From positions 268,350,441-268,414,440 of the forward strand of contig NC_057862.1 in the NCBI RefSeq assembly GCF_019393635.1: 64,000 nt of DNA, written 5' to 3'. The position numbers and the translations under genes were made by a program. Below, one piece after another: positions 48,571-60,843 of this stretch. The notes beneath the pieces are model-generated. The model was not told the DNA's origin. It saw nothing but the letters and a program-made list of their open reading frames with translations, and did no database searches. Positions within the stretch are counted from its first letter, which is position 1. The number at the start of each line of letters is the position of its first letter. The stretch comes from Dromiciops gliroides (taxonomy: Eukaryota > Chordata > Mammalia > Microbiotheria > Microbiotheriidae).

Positions 48571-51500
48571 AAAGGGGTTTGTTAACTTTCTTTGTAGTTT
48601 GAAATCTTAATTTTCAGAAGTGGCATGTGGAAAGGCAAAATGTAGAACTAAATACCATGCCTCAAGAATGCAGCTGTTTGTGGAAAAGATGCTTAGTACC
48701 TTAACCATGAATTTCTAAAGTTGCATGTAACACAGTAGAATAAGAAATTTTGCCAGAGAAAATCACAACTTTATCCAGTAAATTTCTTCACAACATAAAT
48801 GTGAGGTATTGGTTGTAATGAAACTATAAAGCAGTATATATAATTGTCAGCTGGTGTTAACGTTTAAAGGCCAGCTCTGATGTCGAAGTATTAAAAAAAA
48901 AAAAGGCTAGATGACTACTTATTAGGTTAGATAGAAGATAGCAACAGTGAAACACTAAGATTTCTTCCAGCTTTTAAGCCTTAACCGTAATTTCTTTTAA
49001 AAAATACAATAACTGCTTAAAGAAAAAAAAAAAAACTGTTGATGGTAAATAGCTAAAACACATGCTTTATAGTGTGAAAATATTTATAAAATATTAAGTT
49101 GAAATTATGCATATGTGCTCAAAATATTGATCAGAACTCAGTAAAGTTGACTGGTTCTTTGGTTACCATAGTGGAATTGCTGCCTGGTCAGTTCAGATTG
49201 TTTCAGTTGTGAAGACTAGTAAGACTACCAGAAAACTTCTTTACCTATAAATTATTTTTTAAAAATTATTATGAGCTTAAACAAACATTTCTATTTACAA
49301 AGAGCAGAAAGAAGATTGTATATGAAACCATGAATCTCTTAAATACAGCTTAATTTTTTTGTAGGTATATATTAAAATGTCCCAAAAGTATACTGCCTGT
49401 CTGTGTCCTTTTCTAAACTTTCTCCTGTTTTCTTTTGTATATTGTAAAAAATAATTCATTCTTAAAATCCCATAAAAAATTTAAAATCCTTTTATTTTTT
49501 ATCACTGTAACTGCTCCCTACTTGTTCATTATTGATAACATGGAGATCTTGAACATATTTTTATTAGTGAGCTACAAACTAGGGCAAGCTAATCCTCAAG
49601 ATTCAATTTGTTATGGTAAGATCATGGAAATATATTTTAGCTAATTCATCTATGCAGTGTCACTAAAGATTAGATTCTTACAAAAGCTAGTCTACCCTAT
49701 ATAATATATTTAAAAGAGAAATCATGTACTGAGGTTAACAACAAATAAGTTGAAATAAAATGAAGAAAGGAACTAGTTCAAAGAAATATTTAAGGTATAT
49801 TGTCCATTCTTTGTATGCATTTTTGTGAAGTTTTTTTGTCCTTAAAATAGATTTGCAATTGCAATACACTGACTAAGGAGAACTGCCCTGTTTTCTTTTT
49901 CTCCAATCTAAGTTGTGGACATCATGAAGATTTTTTCATTTTTTTTTTTTTTAAATTTCAAGGGAGACAAAACTGGATTTGCAGAGGAAAGAATAATAAT
50001 TGTAGTGGGAAGAGCCATGGCACCCCAAGAATGAGATGAAACTTTGAATCCTGGCCATGTCACTCTGTGATAATGTACAAATCATTTCACTCATTTTCCT
50101 CAATTTTTGTAAAATGGCTGGGTTGAACTAGATCAAGGGTTCCTAGCCTGAGTTACCCATACCACCAAATGAAAATTATCAAAGGGAGAGAGGTAGGGGA
50201 AAGAGACTAGACTTATGATTTCCTTGGCAGAGGTGACTCCTGGATGAGGAAACTCACCCACATTGGTATATTCTTTGCAAATCATAGGCTTAGAGAGTTT
50301 GTCACATGCCCAGGGTCACATAACAGTATGTGTCAGAGATGAGATTTGAACCCAGGTTCAAATGGGTCAGAGATGGGTTTTGAACCCAGGTTTTCTAGGT
50401 TTTGATGGCAAACTCTCTATTCACTACTTCTTGCTCTCTAAATAACTATATTATCCTATTGAAATACTCCAAATGTAGTATTGTTAGTGAAGAAAAATTT
50501 GTAGATTGAAGAGAGTATGGTAAAAAGGTGAGGTTTACTGTGCCTCTGGAAAACTTCAAAGAGACAGTTGGAGGAATAAGTATAATTCTTACTGAAATAA
50601 ATCAGTTTTTGGATTTGAACCTCTTTATATATTGAGCTAGAAGAAATAAACAACAAACCAGTAAGAGATTAAGTGATCCCCAAAATAACCCCAAATTCTA
50701 AATTAATTTCCATTCTTGGACAAGCATATCTAATTCTTATGAAATGTGCTTATAAGGCTTTATTTCCATCGATAATTTATCTCTCTGAAGTAGGATTCTC
50801 AGCCCTGTACTCAAAAAGATTTAAAGCAAGAAAGAAACTAGAGGTTAAATGTGATGTGTCTGTATGTCGCTAGAGAAAATAAAATTTTTGATTGACAGGA
50901 AATAGACTCAAGCATCCCACTAATTAGACTGTTCTCATAAATGCTACTAAAATATGTATTAAATAAAATTTTCTTTATAAAAATTAATCTCTTTATTATA
51001 TGCATTGTATATATATCTCTTTCTTATATGCATTGTAAACTCTAGGATATGTTTCCTTTCATAATGAATAAGGGTTCAGAAAAGTTTACTGAAAGCCAAG
51101 GGGTCTTTATAAGACCAAAAAAGGTTGAGAAATTATTTCAGAGTTTCAGAGTTATTTCAGAAGTCTCATCAAGCTTTGATGTTCCTTTGAAAGTTTGGCT
51201 TTTGTTTTTGTTGTTTTTTTGTCAGAACAATTCTCTACAAATGTCATTTGACAGTAGAAAATGCTATAAAACTTAAGTACTTTGTAAATGTTTAGGTAAA
51301 TTTTCCTTTCACTGTAGTATAGTGATACCTTAGCTATCAGATTCAAAAGTTTCTTAAGTGGACCAAAAGTCAAGATTTAACACAATACTGATATTTCTAA
51401 TTTGGGGCTTAATATCTGAGAGAAAAAAATTGCTTAAATCTGATACCATACAGGAATTCTGGCAGTAGTATGTTGCCAGTAATAAAATCTTATCATATGT

Positions 51501-52331
51501 GATGTTGACCAATTGATACCATGCTTTGCTAGAGAAATAGAACTTATGCAAGAGTATTTTTCTCATAGAAATAGTTACTTAAGCATTAATTTTCCTAGCC
51601 TGTTCTATATACTGGTTTTGGTTTTAGCTAAGAAAAGCTATAAAAAAATATTAAAATTCAAAGTAACAGGAATGTATTTGAACTAGAAAAAAACCTTATA
51701 CCTAAGGAGACTAGCAAGATGCTTAAATTAAAATTTTACTATCTTTAACCAATATTGAGACTCCAAATGTCTCATTAACTGAGGACATTTGTTTATGTTT
51801 TTTTATATAATCTAAAGGCATATATAGTTTGTATATAAAGACGTCTATAGTTAGTAAGTTTTCTTGAATGTCTTTTCTGGTGGTTATAGTGCCACCATCT
51901 ACCTAAATTGAAGTAATTTAGTCTTCTAGCCTTTCACCTTGTTGAAAAGTGTAGCCAAAAATCATAGCTATTAAATGATTTAAACATTATGCCATTAAAT
52001 TTATTTGTCACATAATTGCAATTTTCTTCTAGACCTTTAAAAGATTCTCTTCCTTTTTTTGAAAATCAGGATATTTTTGGAAACTGAGGATTAAATGAAA
52101 TAGTAAGAGAGGCAATATAGGGAAGTAAAGGATTGACACTGGGGTCAAGAAAATGAGGTCTAAGTCATGCCTCTGAAACATAAAACTTGCATGAGCATAG
52201 GTTGGTTATTTAATATTCCGAATACTAATACATTTGCTCCCCTAAGAACATTGAGGATGTTCAAAACCTTTTAAAAAATGTATATGATCAAAATTGTCTC
52301 TAATGCCATCCTATTGTTTAATCGTGAACTA

Positions 52332-52589
52332 TTTCCTTAAGTGGTAATAGCTTTCTAAAACCAAGAGTCAACATTATGTACAATGGAAAAAAGATAGTCT
52401 TTTCCAATTGGATGGTCTAAAATTCACAGACCCCAAGTTAAGAATTCCTGATTTGGATGAAAAAAAGATCCAGTACTCTATGCCTATCTACAGATCCAAA
52501 AAGTAATTTCTTCCTTACTCCTCCAGTTTCTCTAAAATTCAAAAGTCACTTGTTATAATAACATTAAGTAGCACTGGAATAAATGGGCC
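52332..52589 (+). repeat. Left arms A and B of a rearranged inverted duplication
   Basis: Block A is 52332-52414 and block B is 52534-52589. Their reverse complements reappear joined at 52971-53111. Confidence 0.85.
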
Positions 52590-52970
52590 TTAATTTAGGT
52601 GATATCGAAATTTTTCAAAATTGGCACAGCCTATTCATGAGCAGCTAATATTTCTCCAATTATTTAGGTCTGTATTTCTGTACAGTATGTTTTATATTTT
52701 TATAATGTGTATCTTGGTAGACTCCCATATGTTTTATTCAGTAATTATTTTGAATGGTATTTCTCTTCCTCTTGGGTTTGTTGATAAAATATAAAAATCC
52801 TAATAATTTATTTTATATCTTGCAATTTACCCAAAGTTGTAATTAACTTTTAGTTGATTCTTGGAATCTTTAAACCATTTTCTCACCTTCAAAAAAAAAT
52901 TTTTACTTGCTCTTTGCTCTATTTCTTTTTCTTATTTCTAGCAATACATTAAATAATAATGGTAATATCA

Positions 52971-53111
52971 CATCCAATTGGAAAAGACTCTATCCTTTTT
53001 CCATTGTGCATAATGTTGACTCTTGGTTTTAGAAAGCCATTACCACTTAAGGAAAGGCCCATTTATTCCAGTGCTACTTAATGTTATCATAACAAGTGAC
53101 TTTTAAATTTT
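52971..53111 (-). repeat. Right arm, inverted copy of B joined to A
   Basis: 52971-53055 is the reverse complement of block A (about three changes and a 2-bp indel in 83) and 53056-53111 that of block B (two changes in 56). Confidence 0.85.
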
Positions 53112-53814
53112 GTCCAAAGTTTTTTCAGTATCTATTATCATGAGATTTTTCTTTGTTATTCATATAGTTTATCGTGTTTACATTTTTCCTTATATTAACG
53201 AAATATACATTCTTGTTATAAGTTCAACCTGGTTATATATTTTTATATTTTGTAGCCTCTATACTGATATTTTAATATTTTAGTCTTGAAACCTATGGAT
53301 ATTTATAGTTTTATCTGCTTTGTCCCACCAAATTCCCTTTAAATTTGATATTTAGATATTCCTATTTTCCAACCATTTTCATCTAATTTCTCTTATGGCT
53401 TTTAAAAATTAATAATCCAATGTTCATAAACACGCTATACGTGTAAATATGATTTCTATTAAGAAAATTGTACAAAGGGTAAAGAGAATTAAATAGCCAC
53501 CTTTTGCATTACAGAAAAGGGCCTCTTGGGCACTGTTGTAGGTTTAATGGAGTATTTCCTATTAGTCTATGAGTTGTTAAATTGGGGAGCTAATGGTAAA
53601 CGGTCTGGTTAAAAAAATAGTAAAAAGTAATGCCATGCAGTTAAATGTAACTTGTTTTAAGAAAAAACAAGTCCCAGGGAGACTAGATTTATGGCAAAGG
53701 TTAATACTGGGTTTGCTCCACCAAATAGACCTACGAAAGTTCTGGGCAGAATGTCTACACCATTCATATCTGAAATACACCAATGCACTTTCTAGAGTAC
53801 AAAGAAGTATAAGA

Positions 53815-54400
53815 AGACGCCTGCAAGAGGGGAGGCAGGACACACCCACCACGCACGCTGAAAGAGGCGGGCCTTAAGCGATGCCGGGGAGGACGACTTC
53901 CGCCCTTACTCCCTCACGTTTGCGCCCACACCCATGACCACGCCCTCGACAGCCGGATGGGCTTCTGCTCTGGGCCACTGAGGCTGCTCGGCGCAGTAGT
54001 TCCCCGGCACAGACGGCTCCTGGAGCCAGAGGATGGATACGGATTTATCGGCAATTACGGTCTATTTCTCCAACGCCAGAAACTCCGCCGCCGCCGCCGC
54101 CGTGTGCCACGCCATGAACAAGGATTTCTCGAGGGGAGAAGCCGCCTTGGGAGCGGCGGTCGCCGCGGCACGACTCGGAGAACCGGTGGGACAGGTAAGC
54201 GGGGCGAGCCCTGGCCCCGTTGCTCCTCTCGAAGCTCGGCTCTGGTTGAAAGGGGAGGCCTCTGCCGGCTGATCTGTGCCCCCGGACTCCCCAGGGCTGA
54301 GCTGCTTGGACTGTGGTCGGCTAAGGAGAGGGGGTTGGTCCCCGTGTCCGGGAGGCCTTGCACCTACCCCAGCCACTGGGGAAATCACGTCTAGTGGAAT
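53815..54400 (+). promoter_or_regulatory. FAM177A1: CpG-rich promoter of FAM177A1
   Basis: This is the only clearly CpG-dense, GC-rich stretch of the window, in otherwise AT-rich DNA. It holds a GC-box-like AGGCGGGCC at about 53864-53873, an ETS-type ACTTCCG at 53896-53902 and several GCGC and CACGCCC elements, with no obvious TATA box. It runs through the first coding exon into the intron, as in housekeeping CpG-island promoters. The transcription start is not resolved. Confidence 0.8.
54033..54194 (+). CDS. FAM177A1: FAM177A1 first coding exon (partial gene)
   Basis: An open frame ends with GEPVGQ at a strong donor CAG|GTAAGC (54195) in phase 0. The 27 codons from the second ATG at 54114 (MNKDFSRGEAALGAAVAAAR...) resemble the N-terminus of human FAM177A1 as I recall it (MD...RGEAVAASGAAAAAAFGESAGQ), which also ends at an exon boundary in Gln. 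An in-frame upstream ATG at 54033 has the better context (A at -3, G at +4) and would add 27 residues including a run of five alanines. The coordinates given use the upstream ATG; the 54114 start fits human better. Gene order after SRP54 supports the identity. The remaining exons lie beyond 64000. Function in the family is poorly defined. Confidence 0.75.
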
Positions 54401-54733
54401 AGTTGTCATTAAAAATCTCGAATTGCCCCTCCTTCCCCTCCTTGTCCATTTTCTGTGAGAACCATTCCTATTCATTTCCTGAAAGCCAGATGGAAGATGG
54501 CCTCAGAGCCTTGGTGCCTGCTCTTAGTGGGGTTTTGTTGTTGTTTTCCCCACAAAACTACAAATTCCTTTTAATTTGTAGTTAATTATGAGTCATAACC
54601 AAAAGACATATGACCACAATGACAGCCATGTCATTGTGGAGAGAGCGCAGTAGTCGAAATCAGGGGGACCTGGCTTCTGAGTTAAAATATTTAGAATATC
54701 CTCTGGTAGCTTAAGAGTTAAAAAAAAATGAGA

Positions 54734-54880
54734 GGGGCAGCTAGGTGGCGCAGTGGATAAGAGCACTGGCCCTGGATTCAGGAGGATATGAGTTCGGATC
54801 CGGCCTCAGACACTTCACGCTAGCTATGTGACCCTAGGCAAGTCACTTAACCCCAATTGCCTCACCAAAAAAAAAAATAG
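54734..54880 (+). repeat. WSINE1-like SINE
   Basis: Sense copy in FAM177A1 intron 1, close to the promoter. Slightly shortened (CACGCTAGCTATGTG). Confidence 0.9.
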
Positions 54881-54894
54881 ATATTCTTTACTAA

Positions 54895-55495
54895 CTTAAG
54901 AGTTATTATATTTAGACATTCTTTACTAACAAGAGTAAGTAAGATAGATATTGAAAGGAGCTAAGGCAAATGCTAACTTGTCTACAAGCTTGACCAGAGA
55001 TTCAACTATTTGAATTCCAGTTGTGGTTAAGGTATAGCCAGCCACCAGTCAGCTTAAAGTTCAGATACCTAAGATAGTAACTTCTGAGCTATAAGGAATC
55101 AGAGTGGGAGAGAAGTTGGAGAACCAAGCTTAACCAATATGGTGGAAAGTCTTGATAGCTGAGATACAACTCAGAAAGATAGTCTACATCCAAGATTGCA
55201 AAAGACGAAATCCAGTAGATAGCTTCTAACCCTATGAGCCTGTTACTTAGTAACAGGGCTATTTTAAGTAGGATATATAGAATGGCAAGTGATTGCACTA
55301 GTCAATGGTTTCTTTCTAACTATTCCATACTTATTATACTTGCACCCCATATTTTTATAAAGGAAAGGATAATTTTAAAAACTGAAATTATCATAAATTT
55401 CTTTAATTTGTAACATTTTAAAATGTCCATGTTATATTTTGCTTTTTAGGATAGTTGTTGTTGGTTTGTATAAATTTATTATTTATTCAGTTATT
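54895..55495. other. FAM177A1 intron, no recognisable feature
   Basis: Contains a local duplication of ATTCTTTACTAACTTAAGAG-like units at 54882-54945; otherwise unrecognised. Confidence 0.5.
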
Positions 55496-56573
55496 CAGAA
55501 TCAGAAAATTTTAGGATTTGGAGAATCACATCAGTGGCCATTTAGTCCAATTCTTACTTCAGAAAGAAATCCTCATACAACCCGGCTTAAAAAAGGTCAC
55601 TCAAACCTTTGCTTCAAACCCTACAACGAAGGTCTTTCCTAATTCACCACTCTCTAAGGCTCTCCAGTCAAAATTTGGACCACTATAATTGTTTAGAAAT
55701 TTTTTTGTCATATCAGAGTTTTTCTAGCCTGCATTGTTTATTTTGGTGCTAACACCTTGAATCACTAAGCTAAAAAAAAAAGATACCCTTCCTTGATAAA
55801 TCTCAGTGTAGTCCTTGTTGTTATATACTTAAATTATATTTTCTATATTGGCACAATTGTCGCTTTTTGTCAAGACTTGCTATAAGATTCATTTCAGTTT
55901 TTAAATGAATTTGTCTTGTGCTCTTCTTTCTCTGGTTTGTCTCCCCTAATTCACTTTGTTTGCTACTTACCTCCACAGTTTTTTCAGTAATTGACTTCTT
56001 TTATAGCTTAAAAAAAAGAGGCATTCGTTGTTTAAAAACTCATAGGCAATATGTGAATTATGACTCCTAGAAATATAATTAGGCAAGGAATGAAAGAGCA
56101 GTTACAGCCCTTTATGTGACAAATATTCAGAAGTTGATTTTTTATTTTTTAAGTGGTAGACTTTACAAATGAATTCTATTACCCCAAAAAAATTTAAACT
56201 TATCAATATGTGAGAAAATGTCCATTGAAACATATCCTAAAAGTGACCCATCCAGTGTCAGTTTCAAGACCTCCATTTAGGGCAAATACACTAAATTCCA
56301 TGGCAACCAATTCTTTTGGAAAACTTGTTAGGAGGTTTTTCCTTGATAGCAAGTCTAAGTTTTCCTCTTTTCAGTTTTCACCCATTGTTTGTGATTCTGC
56401 TTTCTGTAGATAAAAGTCTAATCTCTTATACAGGAGAGCCCTTCATATACTTGAAGACAGTTATCATATCCCCCTTAGAAGAATCTTCTCTTTTCCAGGC
56501 TAAACATTCCCAGTTCCTCCAGTTAATCCTCATATATAGCATAGATTGCCCTTCGCCATCTCTTGCCCCAATA

Positions 56574-56800
56574 GGGGCAGCTAGGTGGTGCAGTGGATAG
56601 AGTGCCAGGCCTGAAGTCAGGAAGATTCATCTTTCTGAGTTCAAATCTGGCCTTAGATATTAGCTGTATGACCCTGGGTAAGTCACTTAACCTTGTTGCC
56701 TCATCTGTAAAATGAACTGGAGAAGGAAATGACAAACCACTCCAGTATCTTTGTAAACAACAACAAAAAAAACAAATGGGGTCATGAAGAGTCAAAGACT
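56574..56800 (+). repeat. MAR1-type SINE
   Basis: Sense copy: tRNA-like head, then CTCATCTGTAAAATGAACTGGAGAAGGAAATG, AACCACTCCAGTATCTTTG and the RTE-like end AATGGGGTCATGAAGAGTC. Same family as 14137. Confidence 0.88.
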
Positions 56801-57304
56801 CTCTGCCTTATCAATGTCCTCTCTAAACTGAAGTGCTTAGAACTGAACACAATATTCCAGTTGTGATTTAACCAGAGATCAATAATATAGCAGAATCTGT
56901 GCTTTTCTTAAAGTCACAGACAACTTGTTTACATTAATATTTTTGGTGGCCAGTTGACTTATTGAACTCCTGGAACTTTTTTTTTTTTTTTAGGAAAACC
57001 TGTCTAACCATGCCTCTTTCATCTTGTACTTTTGAGGTCAAATTTTTTTTTAACCCCATAAGACTTAGATTTATTTGAATTTCATTTCATTAGTTTCAGC
57101 CCAATGCTTTATTAGTCTGTTAAGAACTTTTTGGATGCAGACTGTAATCTAATGTGTTGTTTGTTCCTCCTCACTGTCATCTGCAAATCTGATGAACATG
57201 GCATCTATTATTCCTTTATCCAAGTCATTGATAAAAATATTGAACAGCACAGAGCCAAGCAGAGATCCCTGTGGCATTCCAGTAGAGACCTCCTGCCAGC
57301 CTGA

Positions 57305-57477
57305 CATGAATCAACAAGCATTTATAAAGTATCTACTCAGGTGCTGGTGATAAAAGTACGGTGAATAAAACAATCCTTACTGGCAAGGAACTTACATTCT
57401 AAGGGGGAGACAAGTGTACATCTAAGTATATACAGAATAAATTTAAAGAGCATATATACAAATTAAGTAGTTAATGA
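57305..57477 (-). repeat. L2 3' end, antisense, inside L3/CR1
   Basis: ATCAACAAGCATTTATAAAGTATCTACTC, GGAACTTACATTCTAAGGGGGAGAC and ACATCTAAGTATATACAGAATAAATT are reversed L2. Confidence 0.75.
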
Positions 57478-57604
57478 CTACTCTTTGAGTTCGAACTATT
57501 CATCTAGTTCAGAATTCTCATTTTACTGTCTCTACCCATATTTCTTCATCTTTTCCATAAGAATAGCATCAGCCATTTCCAAAAATTTAAGTTAACTATA
57601 TTAT

Positions 57605-57815
57605 TCATAGGATCATAGATACAAAGCTAGAAGGGACCTCAGAAGCTATCTAGCCCACCCCACTCCATTGTATAGTTAAGGAATTTGGGAAAAGTTAAAT
57701 GACTTGCATACAGTCAGAAGCAGTAAGAATCAGAGGCTGGATTTGATCACTCAGGATTTGACCACAGAGTCCGGGCTTATTTTCTCTTACTGTGCCTGCA
57801 TCTCTTATCTACCAG
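57605..57815. repeat. Ancient MIR/L3-related repeat
   Basis: CATAGATACAAAGCTAGAAGGGACCTCAGAAGCTATCTAGCCC and the following TTAAATGACTTGC are the clearest copy in the window of the repeat also at 5040 and 9770. Confidence 0.7.
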
Positions 57816-57927
57816 TTTGTTAACCTGGATACTGTATTAGTAATTTTTGCTCAGCTAAATTTCTTTATTAGGAGGGAGGGCTCAGTTATAAGGTGGGGGA
57901 ATATTTCTAGAAATGACAATGATTTTT

Positions 57928-58071
57928 TTTTTTTTAGTGAGGCATTTGGGGTTAAGTGACTTGCCCAGGGTCACACAGCTAGTAAGTGTTAAGTGTCTGA
58001 GGTCGGATTTGAACTCAGGTACTCCTGACTCCAGGGCCAGTGCTCTATCCACTGTGCCACCTAGCTGCCCC
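57928..58071 (-). repeat. WSINE1-like SINE
   Basis: Antisense; 16-bp perfect duplication AATGACAATGATTTTT at 57912-57927 and 58072-58087. Confidence 0.95.
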
Positions 58072-58396
58072 AATGACAATGATTTTTAAAACAAAAGACA
58101 TAAAATATATTTCAAAATATAGGCAGCTTCTTCTGAAGTCACTCTTATTCCAGACAAAGGAGTATGGTCTCATAACCCAGTTTCACTAAAAATGGTGTTG
58201 AGCCCAAGATACTGATAGCTTTTAAAGTGAACTCTGAATGCCAGTCTGGTTAAGGGAGTCAGAAACAAGATAGGAAATAAAATTAGATCTGAGCCTCTAA
58301 CCAGGCCAACATGCCCAGTTTGTGCCATTATGTATAATAGTTTCAGGAAAAACCTGTTGGACAGAAAGTCTTGAATAACAACTTTAATCTTATCTT

Positions 58397-58546
58397 TTTT
58401 TTTTTTTTTTAGTGAGGCAATTGGGGTTAAGTGACTTGCCTAGGGTCACACAGCTAGTAAGTATTAAGTGTCTGAGGCCGGATTTGAACTCAGGTACTCC
58501 TGACTCCAGGGCTGGTGCTCTATCCACTGCGCCATCTAGCTGCCCC
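58397..58546 (-). repeat. WSINE1-like SINE
   Basis: Antisense; perfect duplication TTTAATCTTATCTT at 58383-58396 and 58547-58560. Very close in sequence to the copy at 57928. Confidence 0.95.
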
Positions 58547-58924
58547 TTTAATCTTATCTTGTGGTATTTTAAATTTCAATATTAAAAATTAGAGCTTCAG
58601 GGAATAAAAAAAGTAGATTACAGCATATTTAAATCTAAAGCAAAATGTTCATTGAAATTGGATCTTGTCATTTTCTGGAGTTAGAGTTTTATCTTAGAAT
58701 CTTGGCCTTCTTTTGATTGAGATTTGACTTTCTTGGTCAGAATATATTATTCACACCTGAAATTTCTTTTTCCAGAAGTCTGTATTAAGCCAAATGTTGT
58801 TTAAGTCCATAAAAATGAAAATTATATGGTAACACTTCTCTTTTAGTTCAGAAAAATCAAATGTATTTTAAAATGTATTGTCCTTTATGTGCAATTAACA
58901 CATTTGCTGTTCTTACTAATTGTG

Positions 58925-59037
58925 TGATAGATTTATTTTCATTCTTGTGAGTAGGGATTTTTTTCATTCCCATTTTTATCCCCAATATTTAGTGCAGTGT
59001 TTGGTACCTAGTAGTTGTTTAATAAATACTTCTTGAT
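58925..59037 (+). repeat. L2 3' end
   Basis: TTTTATCCCCAATATTTAGTGCAGTGTTTGGTACCTAGTAG then TTTAATAAATAC is the L2 terminus. Confidence 0.7.
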
Positions 59038-59103
59038 AGACTGGGTTTTTTTTTTTCATGCAACTAAATATGTCATTCAGGGTTGTTTAAGACGACAAAA
59101 GAT

Positions 59104-59255
59104 GGGGGCAGCTAGGTGGCGCAGTGATAGAGCACTGGCCCTGGATTCAGGAGGACCTGAGTTCAAATCTGGCCTCAGACACTTGACACTTACTAGCTGT
59201 GTGACCCTGGGCAAGTCACTTAACCCCAATTACCTCACCAAAAAAAACAACCAAT
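59104..59255 (+). repeat. WSINE1-like SINE
   Basis: Sense; duplication GACAAAAGAT at 59094-59103 and 59256-59265. Confidence 0.92.
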
Positions 59256-59479
59256 GACAAAAGATATGAAACCTAAACATTAGACTTTCTCATTGATAGA
59301 AACTATTTTTATATGTATGTATGTATAATTATTATAAATATTGAGAGATGTAATATATGTTTATAGAAACCAGCTTACAGTGGTATACCAGATACCAGGC
59401 CTTAGAAAAAGTGGTTTCACACAAATGCATCTTCTTAGAAAAGTTTTTTTCAGATCAAATAAAAATAATTTCAATTTAG

Positions 59480-59595
59480 TTTGATTCACCAAGAATTTTT
59501 TAAGGGCCTGCTTTATGCCAAGCATTCATGCAAGACACTAGTGAAACAAAGAAGAAACCAAAGGAGCTTGCATTCTACCTAGAGAAACAACATGA
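59480..59595 (-). repeat. L2 3' end, antisense
   Basis: TTTTTAAGGGCCTGCTTTATGCCAAGCATTC and AGGAGCTTGCATTCTACCTAGAGAAACAACATG are reversed L2. Confidence 0.65.
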
Positions 59596-60470
59596 GGAAC
59601 AGTTCTAAAAATGTACACCATGGAACAACGATAAATAAAATCAAAGAGAAGTGGCTATACCAGTTATACTCTTATATACTGGATGCTCTTGCATCCAGTC
59701 TAGGACTTCACAAGAAGTCTCTTGCCAGAAGTCTCTTGAGTGGAGGTGGGTCAGAGAAGTGGAAACCACAGTGACCAGGTAAGCTATACTGGAGCCACAG
59801 CAGGAGACAGGGCCAGTATAGTAAGTAGGCATCCAGAACTGGAGTCACAGTAGGAAGATGAGCCAGGACATTGCCCAGGAAGTGTATCACTCAGGTAACC
59901 TTTTCTGGAGCCACAGCAGAAGCCAGAGATTTATGCCCAGGGTGGTGCCTAGATTTAGCTACACCATCTAGAATATCACAAACAGTGGCAGCCAAACAAC
60001 AGAAAGGAAAGAACCAAGCAGGACCCAACCACCCCTTTCAAGAGTGATAGAGGGGAGGGAACAGAGTCTAACTCAACTATAAAGTCCCAATACAGCAACT
60101 GAGGAATCTGAGTAAATAGAAGAAAATGTCAAACATAATAAAGAAGTATTATGGACCAATTGAGGGCCAAGAGGAAAATATATAAGAAGAGAATTATACC
60201 ACAAGGTCAGGTGGAATTCAGATGAGGTGGAGAATGGCTTAATTATTAGGACTACAAGAGTATTAGTAAGAAATAAGAAAAAATTGGGAGGAGAATAAAA
60301 TAGCGTTGAAGAAAGGTCAGAAAACATTATCCTAGTAGTAGACTCACTAAAAAATAGAATTTAAGAAACAACCCAGTGATTACCATGAAACAACAAGAAA
60401 TGGTAGGACAAAGTCAAAAGCCTAACCCAGGTAAATAGGACAAATCAGTTTTTACATTTATCATCTTTTT
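59596..60470. other. Unidentified block with imperfect 115-bp internal repeat
   Basis: CAGGTAAGCTATACTGGAGCCACAGCAGGA (59777 on) recurs as CAGGTAACCTTTTCTGGAGCCACAGCAGAA (59892 on), with a weaker GGAGTCACAGTAGGA between. The block is purine-rich and looks like part of a repeat I cannot name. No coding is supported. Confidence 0.5.
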
Positions 60471-60843
60471 CATTGGTTTATTTGTATTTCATTGGTTTTA
60501 TTCTATATGCTACATATTCATATATAAGATTATGTTGTTGCAGCCTCACAATTCTATCTAAATAATCCTTCCCCTCCCATGATATGAAGATAAAATATAT
60601 CCTCAAAGGAAGGATGGTAAAGATGTAAAAGCTCTAATTCTTAATTGAATAGTAAATTTTACTTTAAGAAAGGCAACAAGAATAGATAATTTCTATTTAA
60701 GTATTAGAATATATGTACTTGGCTTCCATGTGTTTTCCAGTGGACAAGTATATACTTAAGGGCCTGATAGCTGCAATTGTATTTGTAGCCTTAGAACTTA
60801 TGCTGTTGTGCCAGTGAAAACCATGACAAAAGGCCAAGTAGAG

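Larger units (their letters stand above)
48571..53814. other. Intergenic DNA between SRP54 and FAM177A1
   Basis: Mostly AT-rich and unrecognised. Supported pieces are a MIR-like stretch at 50020-50150, an antisense MIR-like stretch at 50225-50440 that includes a 34-bp tandem duplication (50332-50394), a SINE-like scrap at about 52100-52215 and the rearranged duplication described at 52332-53111. No gene was found. Confidence 0.6.
55495..57600 (-). repeat. L3/CR1 LINE, antisense, about 1.6 kb in pieces
   Basis: In antisense order: 55495-55720, 56290-56573 (GACAGTTATCATATCCCCC; CAGGCTAAACATTCCCAGTTCC), 56800-57304 (minus strand encodes [13 protein letters not shown] and FADD of a CR1-clade reverse transcriptase) and 57478-57600. 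It is interrupted by a MAR1 SINE and an L2 piece. 55720-56290 is less clear. Confidence 0.75.

Noticed and set aside
53593-53877. 94-codon frame just upstream of FAM177A1, and its antisense frame
   Set aside because: No recognisable domain, no splice or promoter logic; it runs from AT-rich intergenic DNA into the CpG promoter.
53957-54394. 145-codon GC-rich frame, and two antisense frames at 54055-54475
   Set aside because: Overlaps the FAM177A1 exon in another frame and crosses its donor; typical of a CpG island.
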